A DNA stretch of 64,000 nucleotides from assembly GCF_018388465.1 (NCBI RefSeq), contig NZ_CP074404.1:1240001-1304000 (forward strand). Reading direction: 5' to 3'. Shown in pieces: positions 1 to 7,501 of this stretch (positions are counted from its first letter, which is position 1; every line of letters starts with the position of its first letter). The notes under the pieces are model-generated. The model searched no databases. It saw nothing but the letters and a program-made list of their open reading frames with translations, and was not told where the DNA came from. The position numbers and the translations under genes are program-made. This DNA is from Cellulomonas fengjieae (GTDB lineage Bacteria > Actinomycetota > Actinomycetes > Actinomycetales > Cellulomonadaceae).

Positions 1-723
1 GCCCAGTTCGGTGACTGGACGCGTCGGGTCGAGCGCACGAGCACGCTGCTCAACCCGGCCTCGGTGGTGGCCTGGAACATCGACAAGACGTACCTGCGCG
101 ACCTGGACAAGGCCGGCCTGCCGATCGTGCCGACCATCTGGCTCGACCCGGAGCGCAACCACAACTCGCGCGCCATCCACACGCGCTTCCCGGCGTTCGG
201 CGACTTCGTCATCAAGCCGACCGTCAGCGCCGGCGCGCGGGACACCGGCCGGTACGACGCGGGCGTCACCCAGCAGCGCTCGCTGGCGATCACGCACGCC
301 AAGAACCTGCTCAGCGTGGGCCGCCGCGTGATGATCCAGCGCTACCTGCGCAAGGTGGACACGGTGGGGGAGACGGCGCTCGTGTTCATCGACGGGCAGT
401 TCAGCCACTCGGTGCGCAAGGGCGCCCTGCTCGACGGGCCCTACCGCGCGGAGGAGGCGGACGAGCTGTACCGCCACGAGACCATGTCCGCGCGCGACGC
501 CAGCGACGCCGAGCGCGAGCTGGGCGAGCGCGTCGTCGCCGCCCTGCCGGAGATCGTGCCCGGCGGCGACGGGCCGCTGCTGTACGCCCGCGTGGACCTG
601 ATCCCCGACGACGAGGGCAACCCCGTCGTCCTCGAGGTCGAGCTCACGGAGCCGTCGCTGTTCCTCGCGCACGCGGAGGGTTCGGCCGCCCGGTTCGCCG
701 ACGCGATCGCCGCACGGCTCTGA
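1..723 (+). CDS. ATP-grasp family protein (5' truncated)
   Basis: The frame is open from base 1 with no start codon, so the N-terminus lies outside the window; 240 residues remain. The visible part has ATP-grasp/RimK-like features: FVIKPTVSAGARDT (ATP-binding lysine and loop), VMIQRYLRKVDTVGETALVFIDG, and the metal-binding C-terminal stretch LYARVDLIPDDEGNPVVLEVE. Proteins of this type (glutathione-synthetase-like or cycloligase-like) join a carboxylate to an amine using ATP. The substrate cannot be told from the sequence. A tRNA gene follows on the same strand. Confidence 0.8.
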   Translation, partial: AQFGDWTRRVERTSTLLNPASVVAWNIDKTYLRDLDKAGLPIVPTIWLDPERNHNSRAIHTRFPAFGDFVIKPTVSAGARDTGRYDAGVTQQRSLAITHAKNLLSVGRRVMIQRYLRKVDTVGETALVFIDGQFSHSVRKGALLDGPYRAEEADELYRHETMSARDASDAERELGERVVAALPEIVPGGDGPLLYARVDLIPDDEGNPVVLEVELTEPSLFLAHAEGSAARFADAIAARL

Positions 724-824
724 CCTCGGCGGGACGTGGCCCAGGCCACTGTCCGCCGGTTCCAGAAGTGCTCCCGGGCTCGGGTACACTTCTCGACGCC
801 CCGCCGTCCGCGGTGGGGGATCGT

Positions 825-898
825 GGTGGCTATAGCTCAGGTGGTAGAGCACCTGGTTGTGGTCCAGGGGGTCGCGGGTTCAAGTCCCGTTAGCCACC
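825..898 (+). tRNA. tRNA-His (GTG)
   Basis: Cloverleaf with acceptor arms GTGGCTA (826-832) and TAGCCAC (891-897), and an anticodon arm CCTGG-TTGTGGT-CCAGG with anticodon GTG at 859-861. The T arm carries GGTTCAAGTCC. The extra G at 825 opposite C at 898 is the G-1:C73 pair diagnostic of tRNA-His. CCA is not encoded. Confidence 0.95.
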
Positions 899-908
899 CC
901 ATCGCGTC

Positions 909-934
909 GGGCGTCGACCATCTGGTCGGCGCCC
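909..934 (+). terminator. Hairpin after tRNA-His
   Basis: GGGCGTCGACC (909-919), loop ATCT, GGTCGGCGCCC (924-934): 11 bp with one G-T wobble. It lies ten bases after the tRNA. There is no long T tract, as is common in high-GC actinobacteria. Confidence 0.6.
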
Positions 935-947
935 GTCGTCGTTCCCG

Positions 948-979
948 GCCGCAGCCCGCGGGGATCCGCGGGCTGCGGC
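948..979. terminator. Bidirectional hairpin between tRNA-His and orn
   Basis: Perfect 13-bp stem GCCGCAGCCCGCG (948-960) / CGCGGGCTGCGGC (967-979) with a 6-nt loop, lying just beyond the orn stop codon. Being symmetrical, it could terminate both convergent units. Confidence 0.7.
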
Positions 980-984
980 ACCGG

Positions 985-1665
985 TCAGCCGTCCGAGAGC
1001 AGCGTGCCCTTCACCGAGGTCGCCACCACGTCGGCGGCGATCTTCTTGGCGGCGGCGGAGTCCGGGCCGGGCTGGGCGGGGAGCAGCGCGGCGCGGTAGT
1101 AGCGGAGCTCGTCGATGCTCTCCAGGATGTCCGCGAGCGCGCGGTGGCCCCCGTTCTTGCGGGGAGACGCGAAGTACACCCGCGGGTACCAGCGGCGGGC
1201 GAGCTCCTTGATCGACGACACGTCGATCACGCGGTAGTGCAGGTGCGCGACGAGCTCGGGCATGTCGCGGTCGAGGAACGCCTTGTCGGTGCCTACCGAG
1301 TTCCCCGCCAGCGGGGCCTTGCTCGGGTCCGGCACCCACGCGCGGATGTACTCGAGCACCGTGGCCTGCGCCGCCTCGAGGGTCGTGCCCGTCGACAGCT
1401 GGTCGAGCAGCCCCGACGTGGTGTGCATCGTGCGGACGAAGTCGCCCATCTGCTCGAGCGCCTCGGGCGGCGGCGCGATGACGACGTCCACCCCCTCGCC
1501 GAGGACGCGCAGCTCGGAGTCCGTGACCACGGCGGCCACCTCGACCAGGGCGTCGGCGGCGAGGTCGAGCCCGGTCATCTCGCAGTCGATCCAGACGATG
1601 CGGTCGGAGCTCTCCTGTCCGGAGGGGGCGGGCGTGGTGGGCGGGGTGGTCGGCGTGCTGGTCAC
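985..1665 (-). CDS. orn: Oligoribonuclease
   Basis: Degrades 2-5 nt RNA oligomers and pGpG to mononucleotides in the 3'-5' direction in the cytoplasm. The DEDDh exonuclease motifs are present: IVWIDCEMTGLD near residue 25, GNSVGTDKAFLDRDMPEL in the middle, and GGHRALADILESI for the last His/Asp. The GTG at 1665 (226 aa) was chosen because TAGGCT lies 7 nt upstream, indicating a leaderless mRNA. An in-frame ATG at 1689 would add eight residues but would lie upstream of that promoter's predicted transcription start. Convergent with tRNA-His and divergent from the PAP2 gene. Confidence 0.92.
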   Translation of the reverse strand: MTSTPTTPPTTPAPSGQESSDRIVWIDCEMTGLDLAADALVEVAAVVTDSELRVLGEGVDVVIAPPPEALEQMGDFVRTMHTTSGLLDQLSTGTTLEAAQATVLEYIRAWVPDPSKAPLAGNSVGTDKAFLDRDMPELVAHLHYRVIDVSSIKELARRWYPRVYFASPRKNGGHRALADILESIDELRYYRAALLPAQPGPDSAAAKKIAADVVATSVKGTLLSDG

Positions 1666-1672
1666 GCTTGCC

Positions 1673-1678
1673 AGCCTA
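1673..1678 (-). promoter_or_regulatory. -10 box of leaderless orn promoter
   Basis: TAGGCT on the minus strand, followed by 7 nt and then the GTG start, so the expected +1 coincides with the start codon. No Shine-Dalgarno sequence is present. Confidence 0.55.
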
Positions 1679-1725
1679 GGGGTCGCCATGACCGTCGTGC
1701 GTTCGTGCGGGCGGCATGCCGCGGT

Positions 1726-1731
1726 TAGCGT
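1726..1731 (+). promoter_or_regulatory. -10 box of leaderless PAP2 promoter
   Basis: TAGCGT followed by six bases and then ATG at 1738. Same geometry as the divergent orn promoter about 50 bp away. Confidence 0.5.
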
Positions 1732-1737
1732 CGTCGC

Positions 1738-2454
1738 ATGTCGGACGAACCCGCCCTCGCGCCTCCGAGCTCCTCCGCGTTCGCCACGCTGCGCGAGCGC
1801 CCGCGGCTGTGGGCCGTGCTGCCGGGCGTGCTCCTCGTGGTCGTCGGGCTCGCGGTGTTCTTCGTGGTGCTCGACGGCGTGCAGGAGAAGGACGACCTCT
1901 GGGACCTCGACCAGCCGGTGCTCGAGTGGCTCGTCGCGCACCGGACGGCGGCGTGGACCACCGTGCTCGCGGCCATCACGTTCGTGACCGGTCCGACGGT
2001 CCTCCCGTTCATCGTCGGGCTCGCGTGCCTGGTGTGGGGTCTGGTCCGCCACGAGTGGTGGCGGCCGCTGCTGCTGGCGGGGGCGATGATCGCCTCGACC
2101 CTGATCTCGTTGGCGGTCAAGGGCCTCGTGGGCCGCGCGCGGCCGCCCGAGGACACGATGTACGTGCCCGGTGCCGAGACGACGGCCTCGTTCCCGTCCG
2201 GGCACACCATCGGCACCGCGACGTTCCTGCTGGTGGTCGGCTACCTCGCCTGCAGCCGGACACCGTCGGTGACGCGGATCGTGGTGAGCAGCATCGTGAC
2301 GGTGGTCGGCACCGCGCTCGTGGCGGTGAGCCGGCTCTACCTGGGCTACCACTTTCTCACGGACGTCGTGGCGGCGGTGGCGCTCGCGATCGGGGTCCTG
2401 GGCGCGGTCTCGGTCGTCGACCGGCTGCACACGCTCGCGTTGCGCGCGGGCTGA
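1738..2454 (+). CDS. PAP2-family membrane phosphatase
   Basis: Integral membrane phosphatase of 238 aa, likely acting on phosphatidic acid or undecaprenyl pyrophosphate at the outer face of the membrane. The three PAP2 signature blocks are present: KGLVGRARP, PSGHT with the catalytic His, and SRLYLGYHFLTDV. About six hydrophobic segments alternate with them. ATG at 1738 sits six bases after a TAGCGT -10-like box. The gene ends 4 bp before the stop of the convergent small membrane protein. The exact lipid substrate is not determinable. Confidence 0.88.
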   Translation: MSDEPALAPPSSSAFATLRERPRLWAVLPGVLLVVVGLAVFFVVLDGVQEKDDLWDLDQPVLEWLVAHRTAAWTTVLAAITFVTGPTVLPFIVGLACLVWGLVRHEWWRPLLLAGAMIASTLISLAVKGLVGRARPPEDTMYVPGAETTASFPSGHTIGTATFLLVVGYLACSRTPSVTRIVVSSIVTVVGTALVAVSRLYLGYHFLTDVVAAVALAIGVLGAVSVVDRLHTLALRAG

Positions 2455-2458
2455 GCGG

Positions 2459-2707
2459 CTACCGGCGGTCGTCGGGACCGGGCACGGTCGACGCCAGCCA
2501 GGCGGCGAGGGGGACCAGCACGGCCACCGCACCCGCGATCCACAGGCTCGCGGTCCAGGACGTGCTCGCCCAGCGCAGCACACCGAGCGTCCCGGCTCCG
2601 GCCACGACGCCGAAGCCGATCCGCTCCAGCCACACGACGACGTGCCGCGCGACGCGCGCCCGCAGGGGCGCCTTCGCCGTGGGGTCAGGGGTGTTGTGCC
2701 GGCCCAT
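2459..2707 (-). CDS. Small two-helix membrane protein
   Basis: 82 aa, no family recognised. A basic N-terminal third (KAPLRARVARHVVVWLERIG) is followed by two hydrophobic segments (FGVVAGAGTLGVLRWA and LWIAGAVAVLVPLAAWLAS) and a short charged tail, so it is probably a small inner-membrane protein. The start ATG at 2707 is preferred over an upstream in-frame ATG because the basic region follows directly; there is only a weak ribosome site. It converges on the PAP2 gene with almost no gap. Confidence 0.6.
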   Translation of the reverse strand: MGRHNTPDPTAKAPLRARVARHVVVWLERIGFGVVAGAGTLGVLRWASTSWTASLWIAGAVAVLVPLAAWLASTVPGPDDRR

Positions 2708-2768
2708 CAGCGGCGCCCGGGGCGTGCGCAGGCTCGGGTCGACATGGCGACATGGTGGCACGCATGGC

Positions 2769-2814
2769 GATGGGCGCGGACCTCGTCCTCGGGGAGGACC
2801 GGTCCGCGCCCATC
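2769..2814. terminator. Long hairpin terminator
   Basis: GATGGGCGCGGACC (2769-2782) pairs perfectly with GGTCCGCGCCCATC (2801-2814), with an inner TCCTC/GAGGA pairing in the loop. It lies 10 bases beyond the stop of the 63-residue gene on the minus strand. Confidence 0.7.
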
Positions 2815-2824
2815 GGGGTGCGGG

Positions 2825-3016
2825 TCACCGCGCGTCGAGCGCGTCGACCAGGGTCGGCGGGTGCGCCGTGGCGCGGGTCGGATCCGGCGGTCGACCGGTG
2901 TTCTCGGCGTGCCGTCTGTCGGCGCGCGGCTGCGCCCGCGTGCGGGTCTGGCGGGAGTGGGCAAGGCGCTCGGAGTGGTCCTGGCGCGCGAGCTCCAGGG
3001 AGATGGTCGGGTTCAC
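2825..3016 (-). CDS. Small conserved-type hydrophilic protein
   Basis: 63 aa starting at GTG 3016, with a good ribosome site (AGGAG, 6 nt spacing). The first half, MNPTISLELARQDHSERL, resembles the short N-terminal helix of a group of small actinobacterial proteins of unknown role. The rest is Arg/Pro-rich and probably disordered. A strong hairpin follows the stop, which supports a real transcription unit. Function unknown. Confidence 0.5.
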   Translation of the reverse strand: MNPTISLELARQDHSERLAHSRQTRTRAQPRADRRHAENTGRPPDPTRATAHPPTLVDALDAR

Positions 3017-3246
3017 GGTGTGCTCCTGGGCATGACGAGGCCCGGGCCGGAGCCCGGACGATGTGGGTGGTGTGGGACCACTCAACCGCGGAGATGTGGC
3101 GCGGGTCACGGGATTTTTCCGGCCGCGTCGGGCCGTCGGGCGGTGGTCCGCGCACCACCGCGCTGCTCAGCAACCCACGACGCCAGCAGACCAGGTCCGA
3201 GCTCCGACGGGCGCGGACGTTCCTGCTGGCCGCAGCCGCGCGTGGG

Positions 3247-3319
<73 letters not shown>

Positions 3320-3439
3320 CTGGACCTGCGCCCCACAGCCTATCGGCGGGCCTGGGGATCCTCCGCTCGGGACGAACCGGACGTGCCCGTCCAGCGTGGC
3401 GCGTTTTGCCAGGTCAGGTCGCACCGCGACAATGGGTGG

Positions 3440-5200
3440 GTGAGCGCGCAGCCCGGCACGGCGCCAGTGCAGCCTGTGCAGACCGCGCGGCCGCTGGCTG
3501 CACACGCACGCCATGCCGCCTCCGACCCACGGGACGTGCTCGCGCGCCCGCTCGCGGCGACCTCCCTGCTGGACGCGGTCCGCGACCTCCTGCGTGACGT
3601 CGAGCGCACCGGGTTCCCGCTCGAGATCGACGGCATCACCGCGGCCCGAGCGTCACGGGCACGGCTCGTCGACCAGCTCGGGGAGCACCTGGTGCCGCGG
3701 CTCACGGAGCTGTCGGCGCCCGCCGTCGTGGTGGTCTCCGGGTCCACCGGAGCCGGTAAGTCGACGCTGGTCAACTCGCTGGTCGGCTCGGAGGTGAGCA
3801 CCGCGGGGGTGCTGCGCCCGACCACCCGGCGCCCGGTGCTGGTGCACAACCCGCTCGACGCCGAGCTCCTCTCGCACCACCCGGTCCTGGAGTCGGTGAC
3901 CGTGGTCGCGGACGACCAGGTGCCGCGCGGCATCGCGCTGCTGGACGCCCCGGACCTCGACTCGGTCCTGGAGTCCAACCGGGAGTCGGCCCACCGGCTG
4001 CTCGAGGCCGCCGACCTGTGGTTGTTCGTGACGACCGCGGCGCGCTACGGCGACGCCCTGCCGTGGCGGGTGCTGCAGGGTGCCGTCGAGCGGGGCGCCT
4101 CGGTCGCCATGGTCCTCAACCGCGTGCCCCCGGCGTCCCTTCCCACCGTCCGCGGTGACCTCCTGGACCGTCTGCGCAGCAACGGGCTGCAGGGGTCACC
4201 GCTGTTCGTCATCCCCGACCTCGGTCCCCACGAGGGGCTGCTCCCGCCGGCGGTCGTCGCGCCGATCCGGCGCTGGCTCGCGATGCTGGCCGGTCCGGAC
4301 CGTGCGCGGACCGTGATCGGCCGGACGCTGCGCGGTTCGCTCGCGGCGCTGAAGCCGTGGGTCGACGAGCTCGCCGAGGCCGTGCAAGCGCAGGCCGACG
4401 CGGCGGCCACCATCGCCACCGCGCTCGACGCGGCGACCGAGGCCCCCATCGCGCAGGCGGCGGCGTCGGTCCGAGGCGGCGCGGTCGCCGATGGTGCCGT
4501 GCGGGCGCGCTGGGCCGAGCTCGCGGCGGACGGCGGGCCGCTGGGCCGGGTGGTCCGGGCGTCCGGACGCATCCGCGGGTCGGCGCGCGAGGGGCGCGCG
4601 CGGGAGGCCGCGGTGGAGCCGCTCGTCGAGGACCTCATCCGGTCGGTGACGGCCACGCTGACGGCCGCCGGCGCACACGCCGAGGAGAGCCTGCGCGCCG
4701 CGCTCACCGGTCCGGACGCGCCCCAGGGCGGCGGTTCCGTCGACGCCGCCTGGGCACCGCCGCGGTCCGCTCGTCGGACCGCCGCCGAGCAGGCCGCCCG
4801 TGCCTGGACCGCACAGGGCGCGCGGGTGGTGCGCGCCGCGCTGAGCGTCCCTCCTGTGCAGACGACCGCCGACGGCGTCGCGCGGTCTCGCCGTGACCAG
4901 GCCCGGGACCTGCGGCGGCGGGGCAAGGCCGAGACGGCGCTGGGGGACGGCGGCCTGGCCGCCGTTGCCCTGGCCGCGGCCTCCGGTGTCCGAGAGGCGC
5001 ACGACCTCCTGGTGGACCTGGTCGACGCGGCCGGTGAGCGCGCGATCGACGAGCTGCGCGACGACCTCGTCGCCCGGGCCGCTGCGCAGGTGGCCGCGGA
5101 GCGCGCGACGGTCGGTGAGGTGCTGGCGGACCCGGACCTCGCCGAGGACGCCGCGTCGCGGCTGCGCCTGCGGCTCGCCGTGCTGAAGGGGCTCACGTGA
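3440..5200 (+). CDS. Dynamin-like GTPase A (copy 1)
   Basis: 586-residue GTPase. P-loop GSTGAGKST at 101-109, switch region LRPTTRRP, G3-like LLDAPDLDS near 180. The G4 position reads VLNRVPP, which lacks the canonical NKxD. The C-terminal half is Ala-rich, predicted helical with coiled-coil character, and has only one weakly hydrophobic patch. GTG at 3440 lies six bases after GACAAT, suggesting a leaderless message. Its stop overlaps the next GTPase start (GTGA), so the two are probably translated together. The pair recalls the actinobacterial DynA/DynB membrane-remodelling GTPases, but that assignment is inference. Confidence 0.75.
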   Translation: MSAQPGTAPVQPVQTARPLAAHARHAASDPRDVLARPLAATSLLDAVRDLLRDVERTGFPLEIDGITAARASRARLVDQLGEHLVPRLTELSAPAVVVVSGSTGAGKSTLVNSLVGSEVSTAGVLRPTTRRPVLVHNPLDAELLSHHPVLESVTVVADDQVPRGIALLDAPDLDSVLESNRESAHRLLEAADLWLFVTTAARYGDALPWRVLQGAVERGASVAMVLNRVPPASLPTVRGDLLDRLRSNGLQGSPLFVIPDLGPHEGLLPPAVVAPIRRWLAMLAGPDRARTVIGRTLRGSLAALKPWVDELAEAVQAQADAAATIATALDAATEAPIAQAAASVRGGAVADGAVRARWAELAADGGPLGRVVRASGRIRGSAREGRAREAAVEPLVEDLIRSVTATLTAAGAHAEESLRAALTGPDAPQGGGSVDAAWAPPRSARRTAAEQAARAWTAQGARVVRAALSVPPVQTTADGVARSRRDQARDLRRRGKAETALGDGGLAAVALAAASGVREAHDLLVDLVDAAGERAIDELRDDLVARAAAQVAAERATVGEVLADPDLAEDAASRLRLRLAVLKGLT

Positions 5201-6684
5201 CGCAGACCACGAGCGGACCGCTGCATGGGGAACAGACCGCGGCGCTGGAGGCGCGGGTCGCCGCGCTCGACCGGGCACTCGCGGTCGGCGGCGACCGCCT
5301 CGCGCCCACCGTCGCCGAGCGCGTCGCCGCGACGGTGGACAGCGTGCGGCAGCGGCTCGCCCTCGGCGTCGACCACACGGTCGTCGCCCTCGTGGGCGGG
5401 ACGGGCTCGGGCAAGTCGAGCTTGTTCAACGCGATCTGCCGGCTGGACTTCGCCGATGTGGGGGTGCGTCGGCCGACCACGTCGGAGGTCACCGCGTGCG
5501 TGTGGGGCGACGACGGAGGTCCGCTCCTGGACTGGCTGGGCGTCGTCCCGGACCGGCGGATCGAGCGCGAGAGCCTGCTCGACGGCGAGAGCGAGGCGCC
5601 GCTTCGCGGGCTGGTGCTGCTCGACCTGCCCGACCACGACTCCATCGAGCCCGAGCACCGCGAGGTGGTGGACCGCCTGCTGCCCCAGGCGGACCTGCTC
5701 GCCTGGGTGGTCGACCCGCAGAAGTACGCCGATGACGCCCTGCACACCGGCTATCTGCGCCGGCTCGTCGGGCACGAGGCCTCCATGGTGGTCGTGCTGA
5801 ACCAGGTGGACACCGTGCCGCCCGACGTGCGCCCCGCGCTGTTCGCGGACGTCGAGAACCTCCTGGTCGACGACGGGCTCACCGGGGTGCCCGTCCGCGA
5901 GGCGTCCGCCCGCACCGGTGAGGGTGTGGACGCGCTGCGCGAGCTCCTCGCGACCGTGGTCAGCTCGCGCTCGCTCGCCGCACAGCGCGCGAGCGCGGAG
6001 CTCAACGACGCGGCCGCCCTGCTCGCCGCCGAGGTCGCCGCGCGCGAGCCCGCACCGTCCGTGCTGTCGGTCACGGAGGTCGTGGACCGGTTGTCGGCCG
6101 CGATCGGGCTGCCCGCGGTGGCGGCCCGGGTGGGGTCGGCCGTGCGTGGCCGGTCCGCCGCGCCCCCGGGGTTCGGCACGGTCCAGGAGGATGCGGTCGA
6201 GCTCGCGCGCTCGTCGTGGCTCGACGCCGTCACGGCCGGGCTGCCGCGCCGCTGGAGCCTCGACATCGCCTCGCGGGTGGCGTCGACCGCCGAGATGCGG
6301 CTCGCGGTGACCGACGCGCTCACGCAGCTGACGCTGTCCGCGCGACGTTCCGTCCTTGCGCGCGCGCTCACCGTCGCCGCCGTGCTGCTGGGGGGCGCCG
6401 CGGTGCTCGTCGGAGCGGTCGCGGTCGGTGGTGCCATGGGCCCCGGCGAGGCGAACCCGTGGGCACCCGCCGGGGCGGTGGCGCTGCTCCTCGCCGCCGT
6501 GGTGGCCGGTCTGGCCGCCGCCGCCGCCCGCAGGTCCGCCGCCCGACGGCGGGAGGCGCGGGTGCTGCAGGAGGGCCGGACCGCCCTCGAGAACGTGGCC
6601 CGCGCGCGGCTCGCCGTGCCGACCGAGGCGGTGCTCGCGGAGCACCGCACGGTGCGCGAGCTCGCGGCCGCTGCACAGGGCTGA
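5197..6684 (+). CDS. Membrane GTPase B (copy 1)
   Basis: 495 aa. The GTPase domain occupies the first half: GGTGSGKSS (67-75), VRRPTTSEV (switch I), DLPDHDS (G3) and LNQVD (G4). Two adjacent transmembrane segments follow near residues 385-410 and 420-440, then a basic tail (ARRSAARRREAR). The start GTG overlaps the stop of GTPase A by four bases. The soluble A plus membrane-anchored B arrangement matches two-component bacterial dynamin systems, and it is repeated at 9296-12762. The role in membrane remodelling or septation is inferred from family only. Confidence 0.75.
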   Translation: MTQTTSGPLHGEQTAALEARVAALDRALAVGGDRLAPTVAERVAATVDSVRQRLALGVDHTVVALVGGTGSGKSSLFNAICRLDFADVGVRRPTTSEVTACVWGDDGGPLLDWLGVVPDRRIERESLLDGESEAPLRGLVLLDLPDHDSIEPEHREVVDRLLPQADLLAWVVDPQKYADDALHTGYLRRLVGHEASMVVVLNQVDTVPPDVRPALFADVENLLVDDGLTGVPVREASARTGEGVDALRELLATVVSSRSLAAQRASAELNDAAALLAAEVAAREPAPSVLSVTEVVDRLSAAIGLPAVAARVGSAVRGRSAAPPGFGTVQEDAVELARSSWLDAVTAGLPRRWSLDIASRVASTAEMRLAVTDALTQLTLSARRSVLARALTVAAVLLGGAAVLVGAVAVGGAMGPGEANPWAPAGAVALLLAAVVAGLAAAAARRSAARRREARVLQEGRTALENVARARLAVPTEAVLAEHRTVRELAAAAQG

Positions 6685-6685
6685 G

Positions 6686-6716
6686 CCGCCCACAGCCCCT
6701 CCTGTGGTGCGGGCGG
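6686..6716 (+). terminator. Hairpin after GTPase pair 1
   Basis: CCGCCC-ACAG (6686-6695) pairs with CTGT (6702-6705) and GGGCGG (6711-6716) with a 5-nt bulge, immediately after the stop codon of GTPase B. Confidence 0.4.
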
Positions 6717-6817
6717 TCCACCGTCGCACCGCGGCTTCCTCCGGCCGCCGTGTCACTGGTCGAGCCTGGTCGCACGAGCCCCGCACCCGCCGGGGCGCAC
6801 CGCACCGGAGGTATCGC

Positions 6818-7342
6818 ATGAGCACGCAGTCCCTGGACCTGACCGTCGTGGGGTGGATCGGCACGGAGGTGCGGATCCACCACGAGTCCGACGGCGGGGT
6901 CCCGTTCACCACGTTCCGGCTGGGCAGCACCCGCCGCTGGCTCGACCGGCAGGCCGGCGTCTGGCGGGATGCGCAGACCGAGTGGTTCAACGTGAAGGTC
7001 TGGCGCACCACCGCGCTGAACGCCGCCCGGTCGCTGCGCAAGGGCGACCCCGTCATCGTGCAGGGGCAGCTGTCCACCGAGGAGTGGGTCGGCGCCGACG
7101 GGCCCCGCACGTCGCTGGTGCTCGAGGCGAGCGCGCTCGGACCCAACCTGGTGTTCGGCAGCAGCCACTTCGCACGCACCATGAGCCCGGCCGTGGCCGA
7201 CGCCGACGGTGTGCCCGCCGACGTGTCCGGACTGGAGGAGCTCGCGGAGGATGCCGAGCTCCCGGAGGACGTGCCGGACGGGGCCGGTGCGGCACCCGTG
7301 GCGGACGACGAGCAGGAGCTCGCACTCGCCCGCACCAGGTGA
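6818..7342 (+). CDS. Single-stranded DNA-binding protein (second SSB type)
   Basis: 174 aa. One OB-fold at residues 1-115 (LTVVGWIGTEVRI, WFNVKVWRTTALNAARSLRKGD, PVIVQGQLS) is followed by an acidic tail. The tail ends in RTR, not in the DDDIPF-type tip of the replicative SSB, so this is more likely a paralogue used in competence, recombination or repair. Start ATG 6818 has GGAGG six bases upstream. It sits alone between GTPase pair 1 and ettA. Confidence 0.82.
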   Translation: MSTQSLDLTVVGWIGTEVRIHHESDGGVPFTTFRLGSTRRWLDRQAGVWRDAQTEWFNVKVWRTTALNAARSLRKGDPVIVQGQLSTEEWVGADGPRTSLVLEASALGPNLVFGSSHFARTMSPAVADADGVPADVSGLEELAEDAELPEDVPDGAGAAPVADDEQELALARTR

Positions 7343-7501
7343 TCGCCTAGGCTGGTGCACCGGCAACCCGACGACGACGGCCGGTCGGACCGCGCGCTCC
7401 TGCGGCGCGGTCGACCAGCCTCGCGGGTGAGCCGAACAGCATCGCCCCCATCAGCGAGCGTGCGGGCGAGCCCATCGAGCACCGAGGCGGACGAAGAGCC
7501 A

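Noticed and set aside
985..2583. 532-codon minus frame covering orn and beyond
   Set aside because: Only the part from 1665 down matches oligoribonuclease; the rest is antisense to the PAP2 gene and has no motifs.
7348..7501. Leader peptide or riboswitch upstream of ettA
   Set aside because: The 140-nt leader has no convincing short ORF with repeated regulatory codons and no strong alternative stems, so only a promoter is claimed.
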